64,000 bases of DNA from Massilia solisilvae (GTDB lineage: Bacteria > Pseudomonadota > Gammaproteobacteria > Burkholderiales > Burkholderiaceae_D): contig NZ_JANUGV010000002.1 of NCBI RefSeq assembly GCF_024753215.1, forward strand, positions 558,001 through 622,000. The letters are read 5' to 3'. This document shows positions 35,471-44,776 of this stretch, in pieces (positions within the stretch are counted from its first letter, which is position 1; every line of letters begins with the position of its first letter). Position numbers and translations under genes: made by a program. Under the pieces are notes generated by a model. It was not told where the DNA came from. It was given only the letters and a program-made list of their open reading frames with translations, and ran no database searches.

Positions 35471-35773
35471 TTATGCTTCTGGCTGGGCCGATTCGAGCTG
35501 CTTGCGCTGCATTGCTTCCAGGCGGTAAGCCTCGGCATTGGCGTCGATGATGCGCAGGCCGCGGCAGCCTTCCGGTGCGCAGTCCGGCTGCGGCTGGTTC
35601 GGGCCATACACTGGCGGCGTGCCCTGGACGGCGGTCTGGGCGGGCACCTCCACGGCTTGCACGGCGGCGGCGGTCTGGACGATGGTGGTTTCGGTGGCGG
35701 GGTCCGAGCCACCGCAGGCGGTCAGCAGGGTGGCAAGGGCGGCGGCAGCAAGGGAGTGGGCTAGGAATTTCAT
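35471..35773 (-). CDS. Small lipoprotein, unknown function
   Basis: This 100-aa protein has a clear lipobox (LLTACGG, Cys at 20), a Thr/Ala/Val/Pro-rich linker, a Cys pair in DCAPEGCRG (near 64-72) and a charged C-terminal helix (AEAYRLEAMQRKQLES). It lies opposite the TIGR03790 gene with only six bases between the stops. The ribosome site is weak. It is probably a real envelope lipoprotein, but I do not recognise the family. Confidence 0.65.
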   Translation of the reverse strand: MKFLAHSLAAAALATLLTACGGSDPATETTIVQTAAAVQAVEVPAQTAVQGTPPVYGPNQPQPDCAPEGCRGLRIIDANAEAYRLEAMQRKQLESAQPEA

Positions 35774-36268
35774 GATGTCAGTGAGGCGAACTCGTCAGTA
35801 ACGAGGCTCATTGTAGTCAGGAAATTTTCCGCAGCTCAACCATTATTTCGTTAATTTAACGGAAATATTGAACAATTGAAATACAGATAGCGGCAGATCG
35901 TGGATTTTGAACGATGATCTGAGGAAATTGTTTTCCAGCCGGAATCAGATAACTGAACGTCAATGTGGCATCCTGGCGACGGTTCTTTAACAATCGAGCC
36001 CGTGCCTGCCTGTTTTCCTTGCGTGCCGCGTGCCCCGCAGGGCGGCGGACCGCAAGTTTCTCGTCCTTTCACCGATTGTCGTCATTTGTAAATATGCTGC
36101 TCATCCAGCGTGAGCGCGGCGAGAATTTGCGGTTGCTCAACTATTTTCCCCCACAACTGGGGTATTCGTAGTCAGCTGAGGCCGCAACTGCCGTTGCTGC
36201 CTTCCTCGGCGTCACAGGCCGTGATAGCCTTTCGGTTTTTTTCATTTAAGCAACATTCAGGAGTCGCC
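35774..36268. other. 495-base non-coding region before the T2SS-like operon
   Basis: This stretch is clearly AT-richer than the genes around it (especially 35810-35930) and separates the divergent lipoprotein and gspG genes. Two short ORFs (35851-36072 minus, 35965-36171 plus) have no ribosome site or recognisable protein and are not called. A small CCCC-ACAACT-GGGG hairpin lies near 36151-36164. No tRNA, riboswitch or firm sigma-70/sigma-54 promoter was recognised. It presumably holds the promoter of the secretion operon. Confidence 0.5.
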
Positions 36269-36700
36269 ATGCCGACCATTGCCGCCCGCCGCCGCGCGCA
36301 GCCCGGCTTCACCTTGCTCGAATTGCTGGTGGTCATTGTGATCATTGGCCTGCTGGCCGCCTACGTCGGTCCCAAGTATTTCTCGCAGTTGGGCAAGTCC
36401 GAAGTCACCATTGCCAGGGCGCAGATCGAGTCGTTCGAAAAGTCGCTGGATACCTACCGGCTGGACGTCGGCCGCTACCCGACCACCGAGGAGGGGCTGG
36501 CCGCCCTGATCGCCGCGCCCGCGAGCGCCGCCGGCAAATGGAACGGGCCGTACCTGAAGAAGGGCGTGCCGCTCGATCCATGGGGCCGCCCGTACCAATA
36601 CCGCGCACCCGGCAGCAAGGGCGAGTACGACATCATCTCGACTGGCAAGGACGGCCAGCCGGGCGGCTCCGGCGAGGACGCCGACATCAGCTCGCAGTGA
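36269..36700 (+). CDS. gspG: Type II secretion major pseudopilin GspG
   Basis: This 143-aa prepilin has a leader rich in Arg (MPTIAARRRAQPG), processing at G|FTLLELLVVIVIIG with Glu at +5, and the GspG C-terminal block GRYPTTEEGLAAL, KKGVPLDPWGRPYQY, GEYDIISTGKDGQPGG ending near ADISS, which is the calcium-binding region of GspG. ATG 36269 has AGGAG upstream; a 53-codon upstream extension lacks any signal. It is the first gene of an operon running to 45381. Confidence 0.95.
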   Translation: MPTIAARRRAQPGFTLLELLVVIVIIGLLAAYVGPKYFSQLGKSEVTIARAQIESFEKSLDTYRLDVGRYPTTEEGLAALIAAPASAAGKWNGPYLKKGVPLDPWGRPYQYRAPGSKGEYDIISTGKDGQPGGSGEDADISSQ

Positions 36701-36713
36701 GGCTGTAGCACCG

Positions 36714-37901
36714 ATGCAGTTTGCAGTGCGCACCCTTGCCCCAGACATGTCCATCGCCAGCGTCGTCGTTGACGCGCTCGACGAGGCCGACGCGCGCCGC
36801 CAGGTGGAGGCGCGCGGCCTGTTCGTCAGCGCCATCGAGCCGGCCCGCGCCGCCGGCTTGACCCGCCCGCGCGGCCGCAAGCTGTCGCTCGTGCTGTTCA
36901 GCCAGGAGCTGCTGGCGTTGCTCAATGCCGGTCTTGGCATTGTCGAGGGGCTGGAGGCGCTGCTCGAAAAGGAAGCCAACCCAGCCTCGCGTGGGGTGCT
37001 CGAACGGCTGCTCGCCGGCCTGCGCGAAGGGAAGCGCTTTTCCAGCGTGCTGGCCGCGCAGCCCGACCTGTTCCCACCGCTTTACGTGGGCATCGTGCGC
37101 GCCGCCGAAGGCACCAGCGACCTGCCGCGCGCACTGGCGCGCTACATCGAATACCAGCAGCGCGTGGACCTGGTGCGATCCAAGGTGGTCAGCGCATCGA
37201 TCTACCCGCTGATCCTGATGGGCGTTGGCGCGGGCGTGAGCGCCTTCCTGATCATGTACGTGGTGCCGCGCTTTGCCGAGGTGTACCAGGGCGCTGGCCG
37301 CAACCTGCCGTGGATGTCGCAGCTGATGCTCGACTGGGGCCAGTTCGCGGCGCGGCATGGCGCCGGCGTGGCGGTGGCTGCCGTGTGCGTCGTGACGGCG
37401 GCCGCGCTGGGCCTGCGCCGCGTGCTGCGCCAAGGCGGTGTCGGCCGTCTTCTCGCGCGCGTGCCCGGTGTGGGCGAGCGTGTGCGCATTTACGAGCTCT
37501 CGCGCCTGTACCTCACGCTTGGCATGCTGACCGAAGGCGGCATCACCATCGTGAACGCCATCGAGACCGTCCAGCCGATGGTGTCGCGGCAGGTGGCCCA
37601 GTCGCTGGCCGCGGCGCGGGGCGTGATCCGCGAAGGCCGCCCGCTTTCCGAGGCTTTTGAATCGAATGGCCTGACCACGCCGATCTCGCTGCGCATGCTG
37701 CGCGTGGGCGAGCGTACCGGCGAAATGGGGCCCATGCTCACGCAGTCCGCCGCATTCTACGATGGCGAAATCAGCCGCTGGATCGACCGCTTCACCCGCA
37801 CCTTCGAGCCGCTGCTGATGGCCGCGATCGGCCTGGTCGTAGGCGCGATCGTCATTTTGCTGTACATGCCGATCTTCGACCTTGCGGGGGACATGTCGTG
37901 A
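36714..37901 (+). CDS. gspF: Type II secretion inner-membrane platform protein GspF
   Basis: This 395-aa protein has two T2SSF domains (about 65-190 and 265-390) and three membrane helices: near 165-190, 220-240 and 365-388 (LLMAAIGLVVGAIVILLYMPIF). Conserved motifs include FSQELLALLNAGLGIVEGL and VGERTGEMGPML. It would anchor the GspE ATPase. It starts 13 bases after gspG and overlaps gspE by four bases (GTGA). Confidence 0.95.
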   Translation: MQFAVRTLAPDMSIASVVVDALDEADARRQVEARGLFVSAIEPARAAGLTRPRGRKLSLVLFSQELLALLNAGLGIVEGLEALLEKEANPASRGVLERLLAGLREGKRFSSVLAAQPDLFPPLYVGIVRAAEGTSDLPRALARYIEYQQRVDLVRSKVVSASIYPLILMGVGAGVSAFLIMYVVPRFAEVYQGAGRNLPWMSQLMLDWGQFAARHGAGVAVAAVCVVTAAALGLRRVLRQGGVGRLLARVPGVGERVRIYELSRLYLTLGMLTEGGITIVNAIETVQPMVSRQVAQSLAAARGVIREGRPLSEAFESNGLTTPISLRMLRVGERTGEMGPMLTQSAAFYDGEISRWIDRFTRTFEPLLMAAIGLVVGAIVILLYMPIFDLAGDMS

Positions 37902-39580
37902 GCCCGCTCCTCGACCTTTCGCTGATCGAGCGCGCCCGCGCCAGCAGCCGCCAGTCGCAGCGCCCGCTGGTGGTGGAGCTGCTGGCGGCCAGCGGCATGG
38001 AGCCGCGCCAGCTGGTGCGCGCGCTGGCCGAGCCGTTCGGCCTCACGGTGATGGAAACGGCCGAGATGTTTGGCCAACAGCCGGCATTCGACCTGCTGCC
38101 GTTGGCGCCGGCGCTGGCACGCCACTGCGTGCTGCTGCGCGACGCGCAAGGCAGGCTCACCGGCGTGATCGCCGACCCGTTCGACCTCGATCTGCAAACC
38201 TGGCTGTCGGCCCAGGCCGGCGCCAGCGCGGGCGATCCGCTGCACTTGCGCCTGGCGCTACAGGCCGACATCCAGGCCTACCTGTCCAAGCAGGAGGAGT
38301 CCGCACGTGCCGTGGACACGCTCGACGGCGGCGACCTCGACGCGCGCCGCGACGGCAATGTGGCACAGGTGCTGTCGTTCGCCTCGGTGTCCGAGGCCGC
38401 GAGCCCGGCGGTCAAGCTGGTCAACTCCACCCTGTACGACGCGCTCAAGGCCGGCGCCTCGGACATCCACCTCGAAAGCACCGCCGGCGGCATCGCCGTC
38501 AAGTACCGTGTGGACGGCGTGCTCGACCACGTGACCACGGTGGGCGGCGTGGAGCTGGCCGAGCACATCATCTCGCGCCTGAAGGTGCTGGCCGAACTGG
38601 ACATCGCGGAGCGCCGCGTGCCGCAGGACGGCAGCTTCCGCGTCGAATCGGGCGGGCGCGAGATCGACCTGCGCGTGTCGATCATGCCGAGCATTCACGG
38701 CGAAGACGCGGTCATTCGTATCCTCGACAAGCGCGCCATGATCGAGGCCTACGGCTCGCTCACGCTGGAGGCGCTGGGCTTTGACGAGGCATCGCTGGCC
38801 AGCCTGCGCACGCTTGCGCAGGAGCCGTACGGCATGCTGCTCGTGACCGGGCCGACCGGCTCGGGCAAGACCACCACGCTGTACGCCGCGCTCACCGAGA
38901 TCCACACCGGGCGCGAAAAGATCATTACCATCGAAGACCCGGTCGAGTACCAGCTGCCCGGCATCCTGCAAATCCCGGTCAACGAAAAGAAGGGGCTGAC
39001 CTTCGCCAAGGGACTGCGCTCGATCCTGCGCCACGACCCGGACAAGATCATGGTCGGCGAAATCCGCGACCGCGAGACTGCCGAGATCGCGGTGCAGTCC
39101 GCGCTCACCGGCCACCTGGTGCTGACCACGGTCCACGCGAACAACGTGTTCGACGTGTTCGGCCGCTTCACCCACATGGGCATCGACCCGTACGCGTTCG
39201 TCTCGGCGCTCAACGGCATCTGGGCGCAGCGTCTGGTGCGCATGAACTGCCCGCACTGCGCCGCCCAGTACATGCCGACCGATGCCGAGCTGGCCAGCGT
39301 GCGGCTCGCACGTGCCGATGTGGCGGACTTTCGCTTCATGCGCGGGACCGGCTGCGGCGACTGCCGCGGCACCGGCTACAAGGGCCGCCGCTCGATTGCC
39401 GAAATCCTGACGCTGAACGACGAGATCCGCGAGCTGATCGTGGACAAGCAGCCGATCCGCCGCATCAAGGCGGCCGCGCAGGCCAACGGCACGCGCAGCC
39501 TGCGCCTGGCCGCGCTCGACCTGGTGCGGCGCGGCGCCACCACGCTCGACGAAATCAAACGGGTGACGCTCAATGCTTAA
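37898..39580 (+). CDS. gspE: Type II secretion / pilus assembly ATPase GspE
   Basis: This 560-aa hexameric ATPase has an N-terminal T2SSE_N-like domain (about 20-130), Walker A GPTGSGKT at 318-325, the Asp box IITIEDPVEYQLPG, Walker B KIMVGEIRDRETAE and the His box TGHLVLTTVHANN. A Zn-binding pair CPHC and CGDC lies near 450 and 485. It powers pseudopilus assembly. The start is GTG 37898, overlapping gspF. The stop overlaps the next gene by eight bases. Confidence 0.96.
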   Translation: MSPLLDLSLIERARASSRQSQRPLVVELLAASGMEPRQLVRALAEPFGLTVMETAEMFGQQPAFDLLPLAPALARHCVLLRDAQGRLTGVIADPFDLDLQTWLSAQAGASAGDPLHLRLALQADIQAYLSKQEESARAVDTLDGGDLDARRDGNVAQVLSFASVSEAASPAVKLVNSTLYDALKAGASDIHLESTAGGIAVKYRVDGVLDHVTTVGGVELAEHIISRLKVLAELDIAERRVPQDGSFRVESGGREIDLRVSIMPSIHGEDAVIRILDKRAMIEAYGSLTLEALGFDEASLASLRTLAQEPYGMLLVTGPTGSGKTTTLYAALTEIHTGREKIITIEDPVEYQLPGILQIPVNEKKGLTFAKGLRSILRHDPDKIMVGEIRDRETAEIAVQSALTGHLVLTTVHANNVFDVFGRFTHMGIDPYAFVSALNGIWAQRLVRMNCPHCAAQYMPTDAELASVRLARADVADFRFMRGTGCGDCRGTGYKGRRSIAEILTLNDEIRELIVDKQPIRRIKAAAQANGTRSLRLAALDLVRRGATTLDEIKRVTLNA

Positions 39581-40379
39581 GGGCCTCGGACAACACCTTT
39601 GCATCGGCGTTGCACGTGGCGGCGTGGCGCTCGCGCGTAAGCGTGCCTGGCGTCCAGGCCTTGCCGAGCTGCTGGCCGAGCGCAGGCTCGCCGCTGCCGG
39701 CGATGCCGAGATCGCGGCCGCCGTACGCGAACTGCTGACAGCGGCCGCGCCGACCGCGTCAACGGTGTCGATCGTGCTGGCCGACGACCTGGTGCGGATG
39801 TGGCAGGTGGCGCCGCCCGCCGGCTGCGCGCGCATGTCGGACCTGCTGGCGGCGGCAGCCATGCGCTTCCAGCACTTGTTTGGATCCGGCACGGCCGGGT
39901 GGAGGATCACCGCGGACTGGGACTTGTCCGGCCCGTTCCTTGCGGTGGCTGCGCCGCAATCGCTGCTCGACCCGGTCGAGGCGGCGGTGCGTGACTACGG
40001 CGGCCACGTGGTGGAAGTCGTCCCGCAATTCGTCGCCGCGCTCAACCAGTGGCGGCGCGTACGCACGCCGGGCGCCTGGTTCGGCCTGCTGCAGGGACCG
40101 GTGCTCACCCTGGCCCTGTACCAGAACGCGGCCCTGGCGGCGGTGCGCTCGGCGCTCGTGCCGCACGGCGCTGGCCGCGACTGGTTGGACAGCCATGTGG
40201 CGCGCGAGGCCCTGCGTGTCGGCATCGATCGGCCCGAGCGGTTGCAGGTGTGCGGGCCGGCCCCGGACAGCTGGGCCAGCCACGAGGGGCAGCTCAAGTA
40301 TGTCTGCACGCTGCTGGACCGCGGGACAGGTAGCAGATCCGACCTGGCGCGCATTGCCTGCATCGGGAGCGCAGGATGA
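39573..40379 (+). CDS. PilM/GspL-like cytoplasmic assembly protein (tentative)
   Basis: This 268-aa protein is encoded between the ATPase and PilN/PilO-like genes. It has an actin-like fold pattern in its residues (VSIVLADDLVRMWQV near 66-80; VVEVVPQFVAALNQWRR near 146-162) but no classical membrane helix. Position and size suggest the PilM or cytoplasmic-GspL role. Similarity is weak and the call leans on context. Its ATG overlaps the gspE stop, and its stop overlaps the next ATG (ATGA). Confidence 0.6.
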   Translation: MLKGLGQHLCIGVARGGVALARKRAWRPGLAELLAERRLAAAGDAEIAAAVRELLTAAAPTASTVSIVLADDLVRMWQVAPPAGCARMSDLLAAAAMRFQHLFGSGTAGWRITADWDLSGPFLAVAAPQSLLDPVEAAVRDYGGHVVEVVPQFVAALNQWRRVRTPGAWFGLLQGPVLTLALYQNAALAAVRSALVPHGAGRDWLDSHVAREALRVGIDRPERLQVCGPAPDSWASHEGQLKYVCTLLDRGTGSRSDLARIACIGSAG

Positions 40380-40921
40380 GGAAGATGGACATCGACCTGG
40401 CCGCGCCGAGCCTGCGCCGCGCCGTGTACCGTACTCCGCGCATTGCGCGCGTCGCGGCGCTGGCGGCGCTTTGCCTGCTGCCCGTGGTCGCTGTCGCCAC
40501 CGTCAAGTACGTCGATGCGCTTCGCCGCTACGAATTGCTGGCCGCGTCCCTGCACGCACGCCAGCAGTCGCCCGCGCCATTGCAAACGGCGGCCCGCGTG
40601 CCCCAGGTGACGCCGGAGCGCGCCGCCGCCATCAACGCGGCGGTCATGCAGCTGAACCTGCCTTGGCGCGGCTTGCACGACGCGGTGGCTGCCGCTACGC
40701 CGCCAGCGATTGCGTTGCTGGCACTCGATCCGGACGCCCGCAAGCGCGTGCTGCACATCACGGCAGAGACCAGGAACAGCGACGACATGATCGCCTGCGT
40801 CGAACAGATGCAGGCCCAGGAATGGTTCGTGGCCGTGGTGCTCACGCGGCATGAGATCAATGACCAGGACCCGAACCATCCGATCCGCTTCCAGCTCGAC
40901 GCGCAGTGGAGGCAACCATGA
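40376..40921 (+). CDS. PilN-like inner-membrane assembly protein
   Basis: This 181-aa bitopic protein has a short basic cytoplasmic N-terminus beginning MDIDLAAPSLRR (compare the INLLPxR start of PilN), one membrane helix (about 24-44, VAALAALCLLPVVAVATV), a coiled region and a ferredoxin-like periplasmic domain (LLALDPDARKRVLHITAET). Order after the PilM-like gene and before a PilO-like gene supports the call. It overlaps both neighbours by four bases. Confidence 0.65.
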   Translation: MRKMDIDLAAPSLRRAVYRTPRIARVAALAALCLLPVVAVATVKYVDALRRYELLAASLHARQQSPAPLQTAARVPQVTPERAAAINAAVMQLNLPWRGLHDAVAAATPPAIALLALDPDARKRVLHITAETRNSDDMIACVEQMQAQEWFVAVVLTRHEINDQDPNHPIRFQLDAQWRQP

Positions 40922-41487
40922 CCCGCATCGACATGGCCGGCCTTGGCTTGCGCGCGCGGCTGCTGTTTGCCCGTATCGGCCCCGTTGGCATTGTGTCCAT
41001 CGTGCTGCTGCTCGCGTGTGCCGCGGCGCTGGCGTGGCTCGCGCAGGCGATCGACGTGGTCGAGCGCAGGCAGCAGCTGGCCGAGCGCATGGCCGTGCTG
41101 CCCAAGCCGGCGCCGAAAGCGGCGCCGGCGCCCGCCAACGACAACATGGTGCTGTTCTACCATTCGCTGGGCGAGCGCCGGCATGTGGGGGAGCAGGTCA
41201 GAACCCTGTTCGCCCTCGCGTCGAAGGCGGGCCTTGTGCTCAGCAAGGGCGAATACCGCGAGGTGTTCGACCCGAACGCCAGGGTGTGGAGCTACCAGGT
41301 CACGCTCCCGGTCAAGGGCAGTTACGCCGCCATCTGGGATTTTGCGCTCCAGTCGCTGCAGGCGATCCCGTTCGCATCGCTCGACGACATCGGTTTTCAT
41401 CGCGACGCGGTCGGCGACCCGAATGTCGAGGCGCGGCTGCGCTTTACGCTGTACCTGGGCGAGGCGCCGGAAGGGGAGGGACGATGA
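40918..41487 (+). CDS. PilO/GspM-like inner-membrane assembly protein
   Basis: This 189-aa protein has one membrane helix (about 24-45, GIVSIVLLLACAAALAWL), a coiled coil rich in Glu/Gln/Arg (VVERRQQLAERMAVL) and a periplasmic ferredoxin-like domain (SYQVTLPVKGSYAAIWDFALQ) typical of PilO. ATG 40918 follows TGGAGGC; the GTG at 40906 is a less likely start. The stop overlaps the next gene by four bases. Confidence 0.65.
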   Translation: MTRIDMAGLGLRARLLFARIGPVGIVSIVLLLACAAALAWLAQAIDVVERRQQLAERMAVLPKPAPKAAPAPANDNMVLFYHSLGERRHVGEQVRTLFALASKAGLVLSKGEYREVFDPNARVWSYQVTLPVKGSYAAIWDFALQSLQAIPFASLDDIGFHRDAVGDPNVEARLRFTLYLGEAPEGEGR

Positions 41488-42005
41488 ACCCGCGCCATGC
41501 CATCCTCGCCGCCGCGCTCATTGGCGCTGGCGCACTGGCGCTGTTCGGCGACAGCAGCCCGCCGGCGGACGTGGTGGAACCGGCGGCACGCGCCACCGCG
41601 GCGCCGGTCGCCAGCCGGGCCGCGCGTCCGGCCACGGCCGAAGTGGCGATCATGCAGCTGCAGCCGCGCGACGTCCTGATCGGGAGCGCCAGCGAATCCT
41701 TCAACGCCGGCGCCAGCGACGCCTTCGGCTCGCGCAACTGGACACCGCCGCCACCTCCGCCGGCGCAGGCGCCCCCGCCGCCCCCGCCGCAGGCGCCGCC
41801 CTTGCCGTTCACCGTGATCGGCAAGTCGCTGGACGAGGGCAAATGGGAGGTGTACCTCGCGCGTGGCGAGCAGACCTATCTGGTGCGCGACAAGGATGTG
41901 ATCGACGGCGCCTACCGCGTGGACGCGATCCGGCCCCCGCTGATGACCCTGACCTACCTGCCGCTGAACCAGGCCCAGCAGGTCAACATTGGAGTGTTCG
42001 ATTAA
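41484..42005 (+). CDS. PilP/GspC-like protein with Pro-rich linker
   Basis: This 173-aa protein has an N-terminal signal anchor (about 6-22), an Ala-rich stretch, a Pro-rich linker near 87-107 (runs of six and six prolines) and a small beta domain (LPFTVIGKSLDEGKWEVYLAR, about 108-173) resembling the HR domain of GspC/PilP that contacts the secretin. It lies directly before the secretin gene with no gap (TAA then ATG). The role is inferred from order and shape. Confidence 0.65.
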   Translation: MNPRHAILAAALIGAGALALFGDSSPPADVVEPAARATAAPVASRAARPATAEVAIMQLQPRDVLIGSASESFNAGASDAFGSRNWTPPPPPPAQAPPPPPPQAPPLPFTVIGKSLDEGKWEVYLARGEQTYLVRDKDVIDGAYRVDAIRPPLMTLTYLPLNQAQQVNIGVFD

Positions 42006-43922
42006 ATGGCTCGTAATCCTGTTTTTCGCTACTTCGCACTGCTGCTGGCCGCGCTCGTGCTGGCCGGCTGCGCCGCGCAGCGCGCCTACCGCGAGGGCAA
42101 TGACCTGATCGCGCGCGACCAGGTGGAGGAGGCGCTGCTCAAGTATCGCGAGGCCGTGGCCGCCGATCCCACCAACGCCATGTACAAGCTCACTTACCTG
42201 CACACACGGGATGCGGCCACCGTGCGCCTGCTGGAACAGGCCGACCGCGCGCTCGCGGCCGGCAAGCTGAAGGAGGCCCAGCAAAGCTACCAGCGCGTGC
42301 TCGCGTTCGCGCCAGCCAACGAGCGCGCCCGCGCCGGCGTGCGTCGCGTGGAAGGCGCGCGGCGCCAGGATCTGGGCCTGGCCGCCGCTGCCGAGGCCAT
42401 GGCCAGGAAGGACTACGACAGCGCGCGCAGCAAGCTGGAAGACATCCTCGCCGAGCGGCCCGATCATCCGGGCGCGCTCGCACTGATGGACAAGGTGAAG
42501 GACGCGACGGCGGTGCCGCCAGCCGAAGCCGGGCTCGCCGCCGTGTACAGGAAGCCGATCAGCCTCGAGTTCCGCGACGCCCCGTTGCGCCAGGTGTTCG
42601 AGGTCATCGCCCGCCACTCGGGCCTGAACTTCGTGTTCGACAAGGACGTGCGTTCCGACGCGCGCACCTCGATCTTCCTGAAGGACAGCACGGTGGAGGC
42701 GGCCGTGTACTACCTCTTGATGACCAACCAGCTCGAGCGCCAGGTCATGGATCGCAACACGATCCTGATCTACCCGAACAACCAGGCCAAGGTGAAGGAA
42801 TACCAGGAGCTGGCCGTGAAGACCTTCTACCTCGCGTATGCCGAGGCCAAGAGCGTGGCGGCGAGCCTCAAGCCAATCCTCAAGTCGCGCGACATCGTGG
42901 TGGACGAAAAGCTCAACCTGGTGATCGTGCGCGATTCGCCCGACGCGATCAAGCTGGCCGCGCGCATGGTCGCGTTGCTGGACGTGCCGGAACCGGAGGT
43001 CATGCTCGACGTGGAGGTGATGGAAGTGCAGCGCAGCCGCATCACCGAGCTGGGCGTGGCGTGGCCGAACAGCTTGTCGCTGGCGCCGCTGTCGTCACGC
43101 GACGGCCGGGTGATCACGGTGGACGAGCTGCGTGCGCTCAACGGCAGCACCATCGGCGTGGCCGGCATTTCAGCCACGCTCAACGCGCGCAACGATGACG
43201 GCGACTCGAACGTCCTGGCCAACCCGCGCATCCGCGTGCGCAACAAGGAGAAGGCCAACGTCGTCATTGGCGAAAAGCTGCCGATCATTACCACCACGGT
43301 GTCGCCCGGCGTGGGCGGCTTCGCTTCCGAATCGGTGACTTATGCCGACGTCGGCCTGACGCTGAACGTGGAGCCGACCATCCACCTGGATAACGAAGTG
43401 GCGATCAAGATCTCGCTGGAAGTGAGCAACGTGATCGACTCCATGTCGACCAAGTCCGGCAGCACCGTGTACCGCATCGGCAAGCGCTCGGCTGCCACGC
43501 TGCTGCAGCTGAAGGACGGCGAGAACCAGGTGCTGGCGGGCCTGATCCGCAACGAAGATCGCAAGAGCGGGCGCAAGCTGCCGCTGCTGGGCGACGTGCC
43601 GCTGCTCGGCCGCCTGTTCGGCAGCACCAACGACTCCAGCGACAAGACCGAGATCGTCCTGTCGATCACGCCCCACCTGGTGCGCAACATCGTGCGCCCG
43701 CCGTCGGACGCCACCATCTTCGCCGCCGGCACCGATGCGAGCTTCCGCAATCGTCCGGAAGTCACCACGTCGGTGCCGGCCGCGGTGCCGGCATCCCGCC
43801 CGATTCCTGCGCCAGCGCCGCGTGGGCCCGCCGGCGGCGCAGCGGGCGCGGCGCAACCGGCGCCGGTGCCGGAGGTCCCCGTCTCGCAGATGCCCGCGCC
43901 GAATGCAGCCGACGTGAAGTGA
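42006..43922 (+). CDS. gspD: Secretin lipoprotein, GspD/PilQ type with TPR-like N-terminus
   Basis: This 638-aa outer-membrane channel has a lipobox LVLAGC (Cys22), TPR-like repeats (about 26-165: [21 protein letters not shown]), an STN/N0 domain ([23 protein letters not shown] near 187), N-domains, and a secretin core (about 330-560) with [32 protein letters not shown] and VPLLGRLFG. The C-terminal tail is Pro/Ala-rich. The lipoprotein plus TPR front is like the MshL or Tad/PilQ-like secretins and unlike classical GspD. It overlaps the next gene by four bases. Confidence 0.92.
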   Translation: MARNPVFRYFALLLAALVLAGCAAQRAYREGNDLIARDQVEEALLKYREAVAADPTNAMYKLTYLHTRDAATVRLLEQADRALAAGKLKEAQQSYQRVLAFAPANERARAGVRRVEGARRQDLGLAAAAEAMARKDYDSARSKLEDILAERPDHPGALALMDKVKDATAVPPAEAGLAAVYRKPISLEFRDAPLRQVFEVIARHSGLNFVFDKDVRSDARTSIFLKDSTVEAAVYYLLMTNQLERQVMDRNTILIYPNNQAKVKEYQELAVKTFYLAYAEAKSVAASLKPILKSRDIVVDEKLNLVIVRDSPDAIKLAARMVALLDVPEPEVMLDVEVMEVQRSRITELGVAWPNSLSLAPLSSRDGRVITVDELRALNGSTIGVAGISATLNARNDDGDSNVLANPRIRVRNKEKANVVIGEKLPIITTTVSPGVGGFASESVTYADVGLTLNVEPTIHLDNEVAIKISLEVSNVIDSMSTKSGSTVYRIGKRSAATLLQLKDGENQVLAGLIRNEDRKSGRKLPLLGDVPLLGRLFGSTNDSSDKTEIVLSITPHLVRNIVRPPSDATIFAAGTDASFRNRPEVTTSVPAAVPASRPIPAPAPRGPAGGAAGAAQPAPVPEVPVSQMPAPNAADVK

Positions 43923-44398
43923 TCATCGTGCGCGCAAACGGCTTCACGCTCATCGAGCTGCTGGCCACGCTGGCCATCCTTGCCATGCTGGGCACCCTGG
44001 TGGTGCCGGTGGCGCAGGTGGCCACGCAGCGCCGGCACGAGCAGGAGCTGCGCCGCGACCTGCGCGAGATTCGCCAGGCGATCGACGCCTACAAGCGTGC
44101 CAGCGACGAGGGCCGCATCGCCAGGCTGGCCGGCGCCACCGGCTACCCGCCGCGCCTGGAGCTGCTGGTGGAAGGCGTGCGCGACCAGCGCAGCCCCAAG
44201 CAGGCCAAGATCTACTTCCTGCGCCGCCTGCCGCGCGATCCGTTCAACGCCGACCCCAGCCTGCCCGACGCGCAGACCTGGGGCAAGCGCAGCTACGCCA
44301 GCGAGCCCGACGAGCCGAAAGAGGGCGAGGACGTGTACGACGTCTACTCGCTCTCGACCAGGGCCGGTCTCAATGGCGTACCGTACAACCGCTGGTAA
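43919..44398 (+). CDS. Pseudopilin-like protein
   Basis: This 159-aa prepilin has a short leader (MIIVRANG), processing at [16 protein letters not shown] with Glu at +5, then a helical stem and a soluble domain ([24 protein letters not shown]). The length and the block LPRDPF resemble GspG-like or GspH-like minor pseudopilins. The start is GTG 43919, overlapping the secretin stop. It lies six bases before the next pilin gene. Confidence 0.85.
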   Translation: MIIVRANGFTLIELLATLAILAMLGTLVVPVAQVATQRRHEQELRRDLREIRQAIDAYKRASDEGRIARLAGATGYPPRLELLVEGVRDQRSPKQAKIYFLRRLPRDPFNADPSLPDAQTWGKRSYASEPDEPKEGEDVYDVYSLSTRAGLNGVPYNRW

Positions 44399-44404
44399 GC
44401 AAGC

Positions 44405-44776
44405 ATGAACAAGCGTGGATTCACCCTGATCGAACTCTTGGTGGTGCTGGCCATCGTCGCGCTGCTGCTCACGCTGGCGATGCCGCGCTACTTCCCCAGC
44501 ATCGACAGCGCCAAGGACACCATCCTGGCCGACAACCTGCGCAACACCCGCGCCGTGATCGACCAGTACCACGCCGATACCGGCCGCTACCCGGACTCGC
44601 TGCAGCAACTGGTGGACAAGAAGTACTTGCCGGCGCTGCCGGCCGACCCGATCACCGGCAGCAGCGAGACCTGGATCATCGTGCCGCCGGAGGAAGCAAG
44701 CCAGGGCGGGGTGGCCGACCTGCACAGCGGCGCGCCAGGCACTGGGCGCAACGGAAAGCCCTACCAGGAGTGGTGA
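44405..44776 (+). CDS. Small pseudopilin (GspG-like)
   Basis: This 123-aa protein has a four-residue leader (MNKRG) and processing at [18 protein letters not shown] with Glu at +5. The C-terminal half (TGRYPDSLQQLVDKKYLPALPADPITG) follows the GspG pattern. The stop overlaps the next ATG. Together with the GspG at 36269 it gives two major-type pseudopilins in one operon. Confidence 0.88.
   Translation: MNKRGFTLIELLVVLAIVALLLTLAMPRYFPSIDSAKDTILADNLRNTRAVIDQYHADTGRYPDSLQQLVDKKYLPALPADPITGSSETWIIVPPEEASQGGVADLHSGAPGTGRNGKPYQEW

Noticed and set aside
35851..36171. Two short ORFs in the gap before gspG
   Set aside because: No ribosome sites, no family resemblance and AT-rich context with frequent stops in other frames.
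36190..36245. Possible riboswitch (c-di-GMP type) before gspG because of GTCACAGG and GATAGCC strings
   Set aside because: The conserved core and paired stems of the GEMM class could not be built.
36110..36268. 53-codon extension of gspG
   Set aside because: It has no ribosome site or prepilin logic; the leader peptide and AGGAG fit ATG 36269.
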